Shown: one piece after another, positions 17,603 through 27,273 of the stretch | Position numbering within the stretch: the first letter of the stretch is position 1 | How the letters are laid out: the number at the start of each line of letters is the position of its first letter | Assembly: GCA_965237485.1 (NCBI GenBank) | Contig: CBDEFQ010000004.1 | Span: forward strand, 248,001-312,000 | Direction of reading: 5' to 3' | Length of the DNA: 64,000 nt | Source of the DNA: JAAELZ01 sp965237485 | GTDB taxonomy: Bacteria > Pseudomonadota > Gammaproteobacteria > Arenicellales > Poriferihabitantaceae | The notes under the pieces: generated by a model | Databases searched by the model: none | What the model was told of the DNA's origin: nothing | The model's input: the letters and a program-made list of their open reading frames with translations, nothing else | Made by a program: the position numbers and the translations under genes

Positions 17603-17868
17603 AGCTGTTCCAATACAAATAAAAGAACGGCAGGTTAACGGTTATAGTGTTAACCGCAAGAAGGCTGTGGAGGAATTTTACGGAAGCGAAAAAGTGTCCG
17701 CGCTTCGATAAAAATCAGTGGCCACGGTTGGTAAAATCAGGTGGCCTCGCTACGTAAAATTAACTGGCCACGGTTGGTAAAAATATGCAACCATCGACTC
17801 AAGCGGACCCCGCAATGCGTCACTCGTTTAGCCAGACCTTATACACTAAACAACACCGGAGACAAGCT

Positions 17869-18297
17869 ATGATCGAAATTCTTGCAACTTTATGCGCTGG
17901 TACTTTTTTCGGTGCAGCTGTATATATAAACCTTGCTCAACATCCAGCCACATTGGAAACCGGGGGAGAGTTCGCTGCTAAATTCTTTCCGCCAATGTAC
18001 TCAAAAGCTTCTACATTACAGATTGTTCTTGCACTTTGTGGCACGGTTCTAGGAGTCATTTCTTGGTTTATTTCTGGCAATGCGTACTGGCTTATCGGTT
18101 CTGTTTTCCTGGTATCAGTTGTTCCAATCACCCTACTATTCATCAAACAAATAAACGATCAGCTATTACACCCCAAGCATCAGCTTAAACCTGAGGAAAT
18201 ACTAACCTTGCTTAGGCAATGGAACCCCAGGCATTGGGCTAGAAGCGGCGTTAGTTTTGTAGCCTTTGTTTGCTATCTTTTGGCAATCGCAGGGTAA
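17869..18297 (+). CDS. DUF1772-family membrane protein
   Basis: 142 residues with about four hydrophobic segments (IEILATLCAGTFFGAAVYI, IVLALCGTVLGVISWFI, LIGSVFLVSVVPITLLFI, SGVSFVAFVCYLLAIAG). The N-terminal GxxxxAAVYINLAQHPA pattern is the DUF1772 hallmark; some members are called anthrone oxygenases, but no activity can be assigned here. ATG at 17869 follows a GGAGA ribosome-binding site; the open frame extends further upstream into the IS21 end but has no reason to be used. Confidence 0.8.
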   Translation: MIEILATLCAGTFFGAAVYINLAQHPATLETGGEFAAKFFPPMYSKASTLQIVLALCGTVLGVISWFISGNAYWLIGSVFLVSVVPITLLFIKQINDQLLHPKHQLKPEEILTLLRQWNPRHWARSGVSFVAFVCYLLAIAG

Positions 18298-18487
18298 ACT
18301 GTGTTTAGCGAGGCCTTTCAATTCATGATTGATGGGATTGCGCAAAGTGGGCTAGTTGGAGCCTAGACGATATATACTGATTATTTTCATACAAGTGCCT
18401 AAAGCGTCACGGGTTTCACCGGCTGGAGTCACAACTTTGGTAGCTGTGAAAATGACCAACAAATAATTAAGCCTATAAACTTAGTGG

Positions 18488-19747
18488 CTACGGATAAATA
18501 GGGAATTGCTTGCAAAGGTTTCCCACCGTTTCCTTAGCACTTGCAAGGTGCGCGGTATCGCCGCGTTGGCAAACCTGCACAACGTCTGCAATTATATTAC
18601 CTAGTGATGCCATTTCTTGTACGCCTAGATTTCGGGTTGTAGCCGCTGCCACACCGAGCCTTAAGCCTACCCATTCAGATGGTTTATTTGAGTCGAACGG
18701 TATAGGGTTTTTATTTGAAGTAATGTCCACTAAAGACAAGGCGTCTTGCAAAGTTTGCCCTAACAACTGCTGTGGAGACAGGTCTAACAACACAATATGG
18801 GTGTCTGTTCCTCCACTCACTAAACTAATACCTCTTTGCTTTAAGGTATTTGCCAATGCTTTGGCATTTTCAACTATCTGCTTGCCATAATTCTTAAACT
18901 CATCGCTCAGTGCCTCCCCCAAACAAACCGCTTTGGCGGCGATAATTTGCGTATGCAAACTACCCTGCACGCCCGGGAACACAGCGGACTGAAATTTCTT
19001 AGCCCAGTATTCATCATTGGCTAGAATTAAGCCTCCACGTGGCCCGCGCATTGTTTTAGTGGTAGTGCAGGTTACAAAATCAGCATGCGGCACTGGAGAA
19101 GGATGTACGCCAGCGGCAACTAGGCCCGCGATGTGCGCCATATCTACCAAAAACAACGCATCGACTGATTGAGCAATGGCACTAAGCTTTTTGAAGTTGA
19201 TAATGCGTGGATAAGCAGAGCCACCGGTAATTATCAGCTTTGGCTTAACAGTTTCTGCCTGCTTTGCAATTTCGTCATAATTTATTTGCCCCGTTTGTTT
19301 ATCAACACCATAGTGGTTTGCATTAAACCAACGCCCAGATTGGTTGGGCTTCGCTCCATGGCTTAGGTGGCCACCCGCCGCTAAATTGAGGCTCAGTAGT
19401 TTGTCACCCGGCTTTAAAGCGGCAAAGAACACCGCTTGGTTCGCCTGAGTGCCTGAGTGCGGCTGCACATTAGCGTAATTACAGCCAAACAATTCTTTTG
19501 TACGATCGATTGCCGCTTGCTCAATAACATCTACGAACTGCCCGCCCCCATGAAATCTGTTGCCGGGATACCCTTCTAAGGTTTTATTGGTAATGGGGTG
19601 CGCTAAAGCGTCCAGCACTGCTCGACTGACTATATTTTCCGACGCAATGAGTTCTAGCTGGCTTTGTTGACGAGACAGCTCACTTTTAAGCGCTTTTGCC
19701 ACTAAAGGGTCTGTAACAGCGACTGAATCAGTAAAAAAGGGGTTCAT
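18488..19747 (-). CDS. glyA: Serine hydroxymethyltransferase
   Basis: Interconverts serine and glycine with tetrahydrofolate, the main source of one-carbon units. The protein has 419 residues, the normal length. Visible are the PLP-lysine motif (TTTKTMRGPRGG), the substrate loop EGYPGNRFHGG, and SGTQANQAVFFAALKPGD. The frame is intact. A MITE copy is inserted 15 bp upstream of the start codon (19762-19924), displacing the native promoter and leader. The MITE cruciform lies within the likely 5' leader, so expression may be changed. Confidence 0.95.
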   Translation of the reverse strand: MNPFFTDSVAVTDPLVAKALKSELSRQQSQLELIASENIVSRAVLDALAHPITNKTLEGYPGNRFHGGGQFVDVIEQAAIDRTKELFGCNYANVQPHSGTQANQAVFFAALKPGDKLLSLNLAAGGHLSHGAKPNQSGRWFNANHYGVDKQTGQINYDEIAKQAETVKPKLIITGGSAYPRIINFKKLSAIAQSVDALFLVDMAHIAGLVAAGVHPSPVPHADFVTCTTTKTMRGPRGGLILANDEYWAKKFQSAVFPGVQGSLHTQIIAAKAVCLGEALSDEFKNYGKQIVENAKALANTLKQRGISLVSGGTDTHIVLLDLSPQQLLGQTLQDALSLVDITSNKNPIPFDSNKPSEWVGLRLGVAAATTRNLGVQEMASLGNIIADVVQVCQRGDTAHLASAKETVGNLCKQFPIYP

Positions 19748-19761
19748 CTTACTTGGCTAAA

Positions 19762-19924
19762 CCTAGATAAATCAGTTAAAACACGAAAGTCCATGCAAGC
19801 TCTTGATGCACCTGGCAAAATCAAAAAAAACCTTATCACCAATAAGGTGACCGCGACTTTTTTGATTTCACTATGCACTTCAATTGCTTACATGTCTTTT
19901 CCGCGTTTAACTGATTTATCTAGG
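19762..19924. mobile_element. MITE-1 copy B (163 bp), upstream of glyA
   Basis: It is nearly identical to the copies at 16532 and 35498; one visible difference from copy A is G for A in CACCT(G/A)GC. It is flanked by the 5-bp duplication CTAAA (19757-19761 and 19925-19929). Confidence 0.93.
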
Positions 19925-20070
19925 CTAAATCGTTGACTAATTAAAGCACAGATACTATTCCCCAAGATCGCCTTAAGCAATTAAGTTTCAATGAAGTTAC
20001 TATCAGCACCACCCACCTGCTCTAGCCTGATAAGATCCGTTTAAACGATTCCTCAAGTTTCTAATTCGAC

Positions 20071-21061
20071 ATGCATCAAAGAAAATTAGGCCCATTTAAT
20101 GTTTCTGCAATCGGCCTCGGTTGCATGAATATTTGCATGGGCTATGGGCCAGCTGCGGATGACGCTACGTCAGCCAAGCTGCTTAATACCGCTTTGGATG
20201 TAGGGGTATACCTTTTTAGACACCGCTTCGATGTATGGCAACAGCGAAGATTTAATAGGCAAACATATCCGCACCCGTCGCCAAGAATACTCCCTAGCGA
20301 GCAAATGTGGTATTTTCAAAAATGATGAGGGGATAACTGAAATTAACGGCCGACCTGAAGTTCTACGCAAAACTTGTGAGAATAGTTTACGCCGCCTAAA
20401 AACAGACGTAATCGACCTATATTATTTACACCGCATTGACAAAAATGTGCCAGTCGAAGAAAGTGTGGGGGAGATGTCGTGGATGGTGGAACAAGGCAAG
20501 GTGCGCATGCTAGGCCTATCTGAAGTTAGCGCCGAGAGCTTACGTAAAGCCCACGCTACTCACCCTATAACTGCGCTGCAATCTGAGTATTCACTGTGGA
20601 CTCGCACTCCAGAACGGCAGATATTGCAGGCGTGCAAAGAATTAGGCGTTACTTTTGTGCCGTTTTCCCCGTTGGCGCGCCAATTTTTAACTGGCAAAGC
20701 AATGGACACCGACCACTTGGACGATGAAGACATCCGCTGCACCATTGCGCGGCCCCGATTCGAGCCTGAATGCTTCGCCCTAAACAGCACTTTGCTCAAA
20801 CCTTATGCAGCAATTGCGCAGCGTGAAGAATGTTCTATGGCGCAGTTGGCACTGGCTTGGATATTATCCAAAGACCCAACCATGATTCCAATTCCAGGTA
20901 CCAAACATCTTGACTATTTGGTGGAAAATAGCGAGGCCAGCGAAATCAAATTGAGTGCTGATACGGTAAATGAACTCGACAACCTTATCAATGAAAATAC
21001 CGTAAGCGGCAAGCACTATACCGATGAATTGATGCTCAGTGTGGATTCGGAAAGAGATTAG
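20071..21061 (+). pseudogene. Aldo/keto reductase, frameshifted
   Basis: The N-terminal frame (MHQRKLGPFNVSAIGLGCMN) reads to the strand after ALDVGV, where the expected catalytic segment FLDTASMYGNSE lies in the next frame. The shift is near 20209-20216, beside a run of five T. From there the second frame runs without interruption to 21061 and includes DVIDLYYLHRID, the Gly-Leu-Ser-Glu segment and the C-terminal cofactor-binding IPIPGTKHLDYLVEN. The corrected protein would be about 330 residues, NADPH-dependent, similar to YakC-type reductases. It is inactive unless the frameshift is an assembly error. Confidence 0.85.
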
Positions 21062-21220
21062 GCACATCTTAAGAATGTCAAATCTAGACGCTATACGAGC
21101 CTTATTATCTGAACGCTTCTGGCAAAATAAACATCGGGCTGAATCCCTCGGCCAGTTAAGTACAAGGGAAAGTCGCCAAAATAGCGCATGATCTTAACCT
21201 GATCATAAAGTAACAAGCCA

Positions 21221-22073
21221 ATGGTACTTAAAGCTATTTTGCTTACCGCGGTCTCTATGGTCGCTTTCGCAGCCAACTCTTTGCTATGTCGCATGGCTTT
21301 AAGCCAGACTAATATCGACGCGGCCAGCTTTTCCAGTATTCGTCTCCTATCTGGGGCGGTCATTCTATGCTCCATTGTTATCGTTCGAGATAAAAGGTTA
21401 TCAATGCAAGGCAATTGGATATCTGCCTTAGCGCTATTTACCTATGTCGCCGGGTTTTCCTTCGCGTATCTGAATCTGGCGACTGGCACAGGCGGCCCTA
21501 TTGCTATTTGGGTCAGTGCAAGTTTGCATGATCTCTATAAGCTTATTCCGTGGTGACCGATTAAGCCTTAAGCAAACACTTGGGTTTTTACTCGCTATAG
21601 CAGGGCTCGTTGGGCTTTTGTTTCCCGGCCTCACCTCACCCCCTTTAGGGGCGGCCTTAATTATGGTTGTCGCCGGAATTGGGTGGGGTATCTATTCTCT
21701 ACGTGGTAGCGGCACTGGGGATGCAACAAATAAAACCGCCGGTAACTTTCTTCGAGCCTGCGCCTTTAGCCTACTATTACTATTAAGCCTAATTTTCATC
21801 AAAGACCTGCAGCTGGATATTGATGGCGTAATACTTGCCATAGTTTCGGGGAGTATCGCGTCTGGGCTGGGCTACGCTATATGGTACACCGCTCTGCCGC
21901 TATTAAAACCCACCACCGCGGCAACCGTACAATTAAGCGTTCCTGTTATCGCTGCTATTGCCGGTATAATATTTTTAGCTGAACCGCTGACCCTGAACTT
22001 CATCATTGCTTCCTTGGCGATCCTTTGCGGCATTGCCTTAGTAATCGTTTATTCGCAGAATGCGAAAACATAA
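21221..22073 (+). pseudogene. EamA-family (DMT) transporter, frameshifted
   Basis: Two EamA repeats of about five helices each. The first frame carries four helices to LATGTGG. The sequence then needs a one-base correction near 21495 to continue as ALLLFGSVQVCMISISL, after which the second frame is open to 22073. The original protein would be about 284 residues, a likely metabolite exporter. It lies upstream of the Nudix gene. Confidence 0.82.
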
Positions 22074-22087
22074 TTTAAACTGTAGAC

Positions 22088-22513
22088 ATGACAACAATCA
22101 AACCCTATTCACCTCTACCTCTGCATGAATGCGTTTCGTTTTTGTTGATTAAAGACGATCAGGTGCTCATAGAACAGCGTCGCTTAGACAAAGAAAGTGA
22201 CCCTGGCTTGTACGCTATTCCCGGGGGCCACTGCGAGGTGGGTGAGGGCCAAATTGACACTTTACAGCGAGAGCTAATGGAAGAGCTGGAAGTACAATCG
22301 ACTGCGCACCAGTATGTTTGTTCGCTGATTCATCAAACTACGACTGAAGCACAACTTATCCACTATTATTTAGTGCATGAATGGGAAGGAATTATCCAAT
22401 GCCGCGAAGCGCAAGCAGTGCATTGGATCTCAATTAACCAGCCCAAAGCAATAGACATCACAGCAGATCGCATCGCACTGAGTGAAACAATTCGAATTTA
22501 TGGCCAAACGTAG
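22088..22513 (+). CDS. Nudix hydrolase
   Basis: 141 residues. The Nudix box is complete (GHCEVGEGQIDTLQRELMEE, with the REL-x-EE core that binds the divalent metals). These enzymes cleave nucleoside diphosphates linked to another group; the substrate cannot be read from the sequence. It ends one base before the ATG of the racemase pseudogene, so the two were probably co-transcribed. Confidence 0.88.
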   Translation: MTTIKPYSPLPLHECVSFLLIKDDQVLIEQRRLDKESDPGLYAIPGGHCEVGEGQIDTLQRELMEELEVQSTAHQYVCSLIHQTTTEAQLIHYYLVHEWEGIIQCREAQAVHWISINQPKAIDITADRIALSETIRIYGQT

Positions 22514-23360
22514 ATGAAGACAATAGGACTAATAGGTGGGATGAGCTGGGAATCAACTAGCAGCTATTACCAGTTAGAGACTGCAGCATAACGTCACGAG
22601 CAAAGATAAGACAAGGCAAGAAGGGGTGAAAAAGCGCAGTTTATACTTAGTAAATGAGCATTTTGAGCCACTTTTTAACGCCGTATTATCGAGCGCAGTA
22701 GTTATGCTGCAGTCTCAGTTAATCAATCAGGGCATAAAAGAACATTTGGGAGGTCTAAACAGCGCTAAGCTTTCGTTGGTAAGCGTTAATTTTGCAGAAA
22801 TAGAACGCTTTCAACACTTAGGCGAATGGGAAGAAGCCGCAAAAATACTCAGCAAAGCTGCGCAGTCATTAGAGCTAAGTGGGGCAGATTTTTTCTTAAT
22901 CTGCACTAACATCATGCATAAGGTGGCAGAGCAAGTACAAGCAGCCGTCAATATCCCAATGCTACATATTGCCGACGGCACCGCCGAACAGCTGATACAA
23001 GACAGCGTAAGCAAAGTAGGTTTATTGGGCACGCGTTTCACCATGGAGCAAGATTTTTACAAAGGCCGACTAATAAAAAAATACGGGATCGATGTGATCA
23101 CCCCGCATGCGGACGAGCAAGAAATTATTCATCGCGTGATTTATGAGGAACTGTGTTTAGGCAAAATTAGTGCTGCGTCGCGGGATGAATATTTAGAAGT
23201 GGTAAATTCTCTGCACCAGCGTAGCACCCAAGCAGTGATATTAGGCTGCACTGAAATTGCTTTGCTTATTCAACAAACGCATACCTCAGTGCCGCTTTAC
23301 AATACCACCGAAATTCACGCAATTAAAGCAGTCGAATACGCATTGAATGACGCAAACTAA
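22514..23360 (+). pseudogene. Aspartate/glutamate racemase family gene split by a small MITE
   Basis: The N-terminal MKTIGLIGGMSWESTSSYYQ is the family signature and is interrupted after Gln-Leu by a 140-bp insertion that introduces a stop. Downstream, LINQGIKEHLGGLNSAKL continues the protein with both catalytic cysteines (in FFLICTNIMHK and VILGCTEIAL). Removing the insert and one AGTTA copy restores a protein of about 237 residues. A GTG at 22626 inside the insert is in frame with the rest and could start a chimeric protein of 244 residues, but that would lack the N-terminal substrate-binding strand. Confidence 0.88.
22577..22716. mobile_element. MITE-2 (140 bp) in the racemase gene
   Basis: Perfect terminal inverted repeats GAGACTGCAGCATAAC / GTTATGCTGCAGTCTC of 16 bp enclose about 108 bp without a transposase. 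The 5-bp duplication AGTTA lies on both sides (22572-22576, 22717-22721). The ends do not resemble MITE-1 or the IS1380 ends, so this is a different family. I saw no second copy in the window. Confidence 0.88.
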
Positions 23361-23373
23361 ACCGCTTTTTTGT

Positions 23374-24333
23374 CTATGCCTGCTGGTGTTTGTCGTAGCC
23401 CAATTGCAATTGCTGTTTGAGAAACTCACCAAAATTCAGCGTGGCAAGCCGCTTTGGATTCGAAACACTACTACACGCCTCTAGCGGGCTGATATTCGTG
23501 GCTACATTTGGATCGTAAAAGAATGGACAGGAGTACCGCTCTTCCCCAGACCGATTAATCACGCGATGCGGTGTTGAGCGCAGTAGTCCGTTGCTCCAAC
23601 GATGCAACATATCACCCACATTGATCACAAACGTACCTTCTTTATAAGGCACATCTAACCATTCTCCGGAAGTTGCTTGCACTTGCAATCCACCGACCTC
23701 ATCTTGTGCCAGTATGGTTAGGCAACCAAAATCTGTATGCGGCGCTGAGCCGTACAATTCAGCATCTCCATTCACTTCAACCGATGGGTAGTGCAACGGC
23801 CTCAACCAAGTGGTAGGCCGTTGAAATGCTTGCAACATCTCATGTGGATCTACATTAATCGATCTGAATGCAACGCCAATCAGCGCGTGTGCTAATTCGG
23901 CCATAGACTCATGGTAAAGCGTCAACGTTTCTCGAAGGCCAAATAGATCTGGCCATTGGTTCGGCCCTGCTAAATATTCCTCATCACCATACGAGCCTGC
24001 TTCATCTTCTCGCATCATCATAAATGAAGCCGATTGATTCGGTTTAGTTACCCTCGCTAATTTAGATCCGACATCGGTAGAAGTATTGATCGGGATATAA
24101 CCTCGGTGTAGGTGATTCAGCTCAACTTCCATTTTGGTTTTTAGTGGCAGAGCATGAAACTGCTTAGAGGTGCTAAACAATTCACCAATAAGATTGTTAT
24201 CAATTCCATGATTGTAAATGTAGGCGAACCCAACATCGCGATAGACATTACCAAACGCCTTGTCCAATTCCCGCATTCCTTGTTTTTCGTTCAAATGTAA
24301 AACTTGCAGATCAAGCAGTGGAATAGTTGTCAT
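23374..24333 (-). CDS. 2-oxoglutarate/Fe(II)-dependent oxygenase, IPNS-like
   Basis: About 320 residues from MTTIPLLDL; the frame extends 8 codons further to 24357. The double-stranded beta-helix iron site is visible: His-x-Asp in PHTDFG and the distal His in STPHRVINRS, followed by the Arg-x-Ser (RYSCPFF) that binds 2-oxoglutarate. The N-terminal domain (GFAYIYNHGID) is the plant-type DIOX_N domain. Members oxidise small amino-acid-like molecules; the substrate is unknown. It is divergent from the deacylase gene, with about 50 bp between. Confidence 0.87.
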   Translation of the reverse strand: MTTIPLLDLQVLHLNEKQGMRELDKAFGNVYRDVGFAYIYNHGIDNNLIGELFSTSKQFHALPLKTKMEVELNHLHRGYIPINTSTDVGSKLARVTKPNQSASFMMMREDEAGSYGDEEYLAGPNQWPDLFGLRETLTLYHESMAELAHALIGVAFRSINVDPHEMLQAFQRPTTWLRPLHYPSVEVNGDAELYGSAPHTDFGCLTILAQDEVGGLQVQATSGEWLDVPYKEGTFVINVGDMLHRWSNGLLRSTPHRVINRSGEERYSCPFFYDPNVATNISPLEACSSVSNPKRLATLNFGEFLKQQLQLGYDKHQQA

Positions 24334-24383
24334 CGGGCACATAGAATACTCGCACATTAGAAAAGCTAAATTACTCTAAGCGG

Positions 24384-25391
24384 ATGCAAAACACGAGCCA
24401 AATTATTACCGAGGTCGATTTTAATAAAGACGGTAAACATGCAGGTTTTCTACGGCTGCCCCACTCTGTACACCGCTCTGCTTACGGTTGGTTACCCGTT
24501 CCAATTATCTCCATAAAAAATGGGGCTGGCCCTACTGCTTTGTTGATGGGAGGAAATCATGGAGATGAATATGAAGGCCAAATTGGTTTGGCGTCGCTTG
24601 CAAGAGAAACCAGGCCTGATGATGTTAATGGCCAGTTGATTATTATGCCGCAAGCAAATGCGCCGGCTGCAGAAGCGGGAACACGCACTTCTCCGCTTGA
24701 TCAAGGTAATCTAAACCGCAGCTTTCCCGGAGATGGCGCTGGCGGCCCAACACAAATGATCGCGCATTATATTGAGTCGCAATTATTACCGCTGTCCGAT
24801 TATTCATTCGATATCCACTCGGGCGGTACTTCCCTAATTTATAAACCTACTTTATTAGTTTCAGACGAAGGACAAACTACAATCCCGCAAGAGAAACTCG
24901 ACCTAATCAACGCCTTTGGCTTTCCTAAAGCATTGATCTACAAAGAGAACAAAGCTGCGGGGTATTCGTCTTCAGCTGCCACTCGAAATAATGCCGTAGC
25001 CATCACCGCCGAAATGGCAGGCGGTGGCGATGTTAACCCAGAGGCTTTATCACTATTAACGACAGGGCTTCAGTCTGCTTTGGCTCACATCGGTATATTT
25101 AACGCTGGGGTTTATCAAGGCAGCGAACACCACACCAAGTTGGTCCTTACCCCCTCGCCTGATTATTTTGTATTTGCGAGGCAATCAGGTTTATTTGAGC
25201 CATTGGTAGATATCGACTCAAGTATACAAACAGGCCAGGCCATTGCTAGAATTCACAGTCCAGACAAGCCTTGCGAAGACAGTATTACAATTCATAGCAC
25301 TGTAGATGCGCTTGTGGTTTGTAAACGCGCATTGGCGCAAGTGCGCTGTGGTGACTGCCTTTATGAGCTGGCTATTCCTTATTCCAATTAA
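24384..25391 (+). CDS. M14-like zinc deacylase (succinylglutamate desuccinylase/aspartoacylase family, DoeB-like)
   Basis: 335 residues. The zinc ligands are in GGNHGDEYEGQ (His, Glu) and FDIHSGG (His), and a conserved NLNRSFPGD loop is present. The sequence style (MPQANAPAAEAGTRTSPLD) resembles DoeB, which removes the acetyl group from N-alpha-acetyl-diaminobutyrate in ectoine breakdown. Neither the ectoine hydrolase doeA nor doeD is in the window, so the substrate remains an inference. It is 24 bp upstream of the decarboxylase gene, suggesting an operon. Confidence 0.82.
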   Translation: MQNTSQIITEVDFNKDGKHAGFLRLPHSVHRSAYGWLPVPIISIKNGAGPTALLMGGNHGDEYEGQIGLASLARETRPDDVNGQLIIMPQANAPAAEAGTRTSPLDQGNLNRSFPGDGAGGPTQMIAHYIESQLLPLSDYSFDIHSGGTSLIYKPTLLVSDEGQTTIPQEKLDLINAFGFPKALIYKENKAAGYSSSAATRNNAVAITAEMAGGGDVNPEALSLLTTGLQSALAHIGIFNAGVYQGSEHHTKLVLTPSPDYFVFARQSGLFEPLVDIDSSIQTGQAIARIHSPDKPCEDSITIHSTVDALVVCKRALAQVRCGDCLYELAIPYSN

Positions 25392-25415
25392 CACAACTAC
25401 TTAAACCGTTTTTGT

Positions 25416-26591
25416 ATGAAGCCTATACCCCGCTTTACCAATGTTGCCAAGTTGATCTCCAACTTGCAATCTGATGAAACGGTGAACTGCTTATGCCCCA
25501 GGGTATTGCAACAACACGTTAACTTTTTTAAATCAACATTTCCCGGCATAGTCGCTTTCGCGGTAAAAGCGAACCCTACGCCATTGCTAATTGAAGAAAT
25601 AACAAAAGCGGGTATTACGCATTTCGACGTGGCTTCAGTCACCGAAATTGCCCTTATCAGAAGCATTCAACCCAACGCAACCTTGCTTTACGACAACCCT
25701 GTAAAGTCTCGCCGCGAAATTATGCAAGCCTATCAAGACTACAAGGTACGTAGCTTTGCAATCGATGATGCAATTGAGTTGGACAAGATCAATGACATTA
25801 TCGGCGAAGATAGTTCAGTAGAAATATCCATTCGCTTTGGCACTGGTGAATCTTCAGCTGTGTACGATTTGGGCACGAAATTTGGTGCCGACGAAGAGTC
25901 TGCTATAACGCTATTAAAGCAGATTAATGCGTATGGGTATCAAGCCGCGCTGACTTTCCACCCAGGGTCGCAATGCTTACAAGAAGATGCCTACAACGGC
26001 CATATTGCGGCAGCGGCCCATATCGAAAAACAGGCAGGCATCGAAATTGCTACGCTAAACGTCGGCGGTGGATTTCCAACGGCGTATCCAAACAGTGGCG
26101 CGCCAAGGCTACGGGGCATATTTAAACAAATAAGTGATACTTTTGAAAAGCACTTTGCCGGTCGGAAAATTGAACTGATATGCGAACCGGGTCGCGCTTT
26201 GGCCGACCCAGCCATCTCAACTCTCACCCGCGTCAAGCATCGCCGCGCTGACCCAGTTGTATTTCTTAACAACGGCATATACGGGGATTTTATGGAGCAA
26301 ATGCTTGCCCATGTAGAAATGCCCACAAGAGTTTACCGAGGCAATCAACGTATTGAAGGTAAAACGGAACCATTTAAAGTGTTTGGCCCAACCTGCGATT
26401 CACTAGATGTTTTTAGCTACGATGTACCTCTACCGACTGATATTGCCGAAGGTGACTGGATAGAATTCGCCGAAATGGGCGGGTACGGTTCATCCAGTGC
26501 GACAGGATTTAACGGCTATGCTTGCGGCAGCTATGCTATTGTCGATGAAGGATTTGAGACCGAAGCATTTAGAGCCAATTTGCATGCTTAA
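25416..26591 (+). CDS. Fold-III PLP-dependent decarboxylase (ornithine/diaminopimelate decarboxylase family)
   Basis: 391 residues. The PLP lysine lies in VAFAVKANPTPLL; the phosphate-binding glycines in NVGGGFPTAYP and the EPGRALA segment are present, with the catalytic Cys and Asp in FGPTCDSLD. The substrate would be a basic amino acid (ornithine, lysine or diaminobutyrate). With the deacylase upstream, decarboxylation of a deacylated diamino acid is plausible. The 3' end lies in a 40-bp repeat shared with the ybbP 3' end, indicating that the two genes were originally convergent with overlapping tails. Confidence 0.87.
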   Translation: MKPIPRFTNVAKLISNLQSDETVNCLCPRVLQQHVNFFKSTFPGIVAFAVKANPTPLLIEEITKAGITHFDVASVTEIALIRSIQPNATLLYDNPVKSRREIMQAYQDYKVRSFAIDDAIELDKINDIIGEDSSVEISIRFGTGESSAVYDLGTKFGADEESAITLLKQINAYGYQAALTFHPGSQCLQEDAYNGHIAAAAHIEKQAGIEIATLNVGGGFPTAYPNSGAPRLRGIFKQISDTFEKHFAGRKIELICEPGRALADPAISTLTRVKHRRADPVVFLNNGIYGDFMEQMLAHVEMPTRVYRGNQRIEGKTEPFKVFGPTCDSLDVFSYDVPLPTDIAEGDWIEFAEMGGYGSSSATGFNGYACGSYAIVDEGFETEAFRANLHA

Positions 26592-26616
26592 GCATGGGAT
26601 AAGGCGGCTGTCTTGA
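26577..26616. repeat. 40-bp direct repeat, left copy (flanks hicBA)
   Basis: It matches 27336-27375 at 37 of 40 positions (AATTTGCATGCTTAAG ... GGCTGTCTT). It contains the last codons and stop of the decarboxylase gene. Confidence 0.9.
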
Positions 26617-26698
26617 AAATTTTTCACGGGAGCCGATGTGTAGTCGGCCACAGAACATGAGATCATTATAAAAACCAACCCTGAGCTCTGTTGAACCT

Positions 26699-27028
26699 TT
26701 AAGCTACCTCCTTAGCCAACACAGAACTAACCAAAGCATTCATGCTAACACCTTCTAATTGAGCCTTAGTGACCAGTCTACTGTGTGTAGACTTAGGAAC
26801 GCGTACCATAAATTTTCCACTGACATCCGCAGCGGATTTAGGAACGGGACGGCCCAGTGCAATATTCGCTTCTAACCACGCTTCGACAGCATCATTACCA
26901 TTTGAGACTGCCTCTTCCGGAGTTGCACCATCGGACATACAGCCGGGCAAATCTGGATAAGTGACTAACCACCCACCGCCATCTTCAACAGACAGCGGAC
27001 TAACAACAAATGGATATTCGTATTTCAT
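26699..27028 (-). CDS. hicB: HicB-family antitoxin
   Basis: 109 residues. The N-terminal partial RNase-H-like HicB domain (YPFVVSPLSVEDGGGWLVTYPDLPGC, with GATPEEAVSNGNDAVEAWLE) is followed by a C-terminal ribbon-helix-helix segment (KFMVRVPKSTHSRLV, MNALVSSVLAKEV). It neutralises HicA and represses the operon. It lies 3 bp downstream of hicA. Confidence 0.92.
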   Translation of the reverse strand: MKYEYPFVVSPLSVEDGGGWLVTYPDLPGCMSDGATPEEAVSNGNDAVEAWLEANIALGRPVPKSAADVSGKFMVRVPKSTHSRLVTKAQLEGVSMNALVSSVLAKEVA

Positions 27029-27031
27029 GTA

Positions 27032-27265
27032 TTACCTCGTTAGGTCAATTAGCTCAACAAGCTTTTTAATGTAAATAGGCTTAATCGGACGATGGGCGGG
27101 AACGGTCACCATTATGTTGGTATCTGGATGACTTACAACATGATGACTGCCCTTTCCCGTTCTAATGTCTAAACCATATTGATTACAAAGAGTATGAACA
27201 TCACGAAGCAGCCAATCACGCGGATTATTGCGCATTCTTTGCAATAACTTTCCCGCCCTGCTCAT
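27032..27265 (-). CDS. hicA: HicA-family mRNA interferase toxin
   Basis: 77 residues with the double-stranded-RNA-binding-like HicA fold. The catalytic histidine is in GKGSHHVVSHP, followed by the TVPAHRPIKP strand and the final helix. It is a little longer than the shortest HicA proteins, with an N-terminal helix (LLQRMRNNPRDW). The toxin gene comes first, as usual for hicAB. Confidence 0.92.
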   Translation of the reverse strand: MSRAGKLLQRMRNNPRDWLLRDVHTLCNQYGLDIRTGKGSHHVVSHPDTNIMVTVPAHRPIKPIYIKKLVELIDLTR

Positions 27266-27273
27266 CGCATTAT

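Larger units (their letters stand above)
15017..17784 (-). mobile_element. IS21-family element, disrupted
   Basis: The istA-istB pair lies on the minus strand between terminal repeats. The left end TTTTTACAACCGTGGCCA (15017 on) is the inverted match of TGGCCACGGTTGGTAAAAA near 17765-17784. The terminal motif is repeated internally near both ends (for example at 17721-17739), as is usual for IS21 multiple repeats. istA is interrupted by a MITE and istB is frameshifted. Confidence 0.85.

Noticed and set aside
21076..21192. 38-codon open frame MSNLDAIRALLSERFWQNKH...
   Set aside because: Short, with no ribosome-binding site or homology I recognise; perhaps a remnant, but nothing supports a gene.
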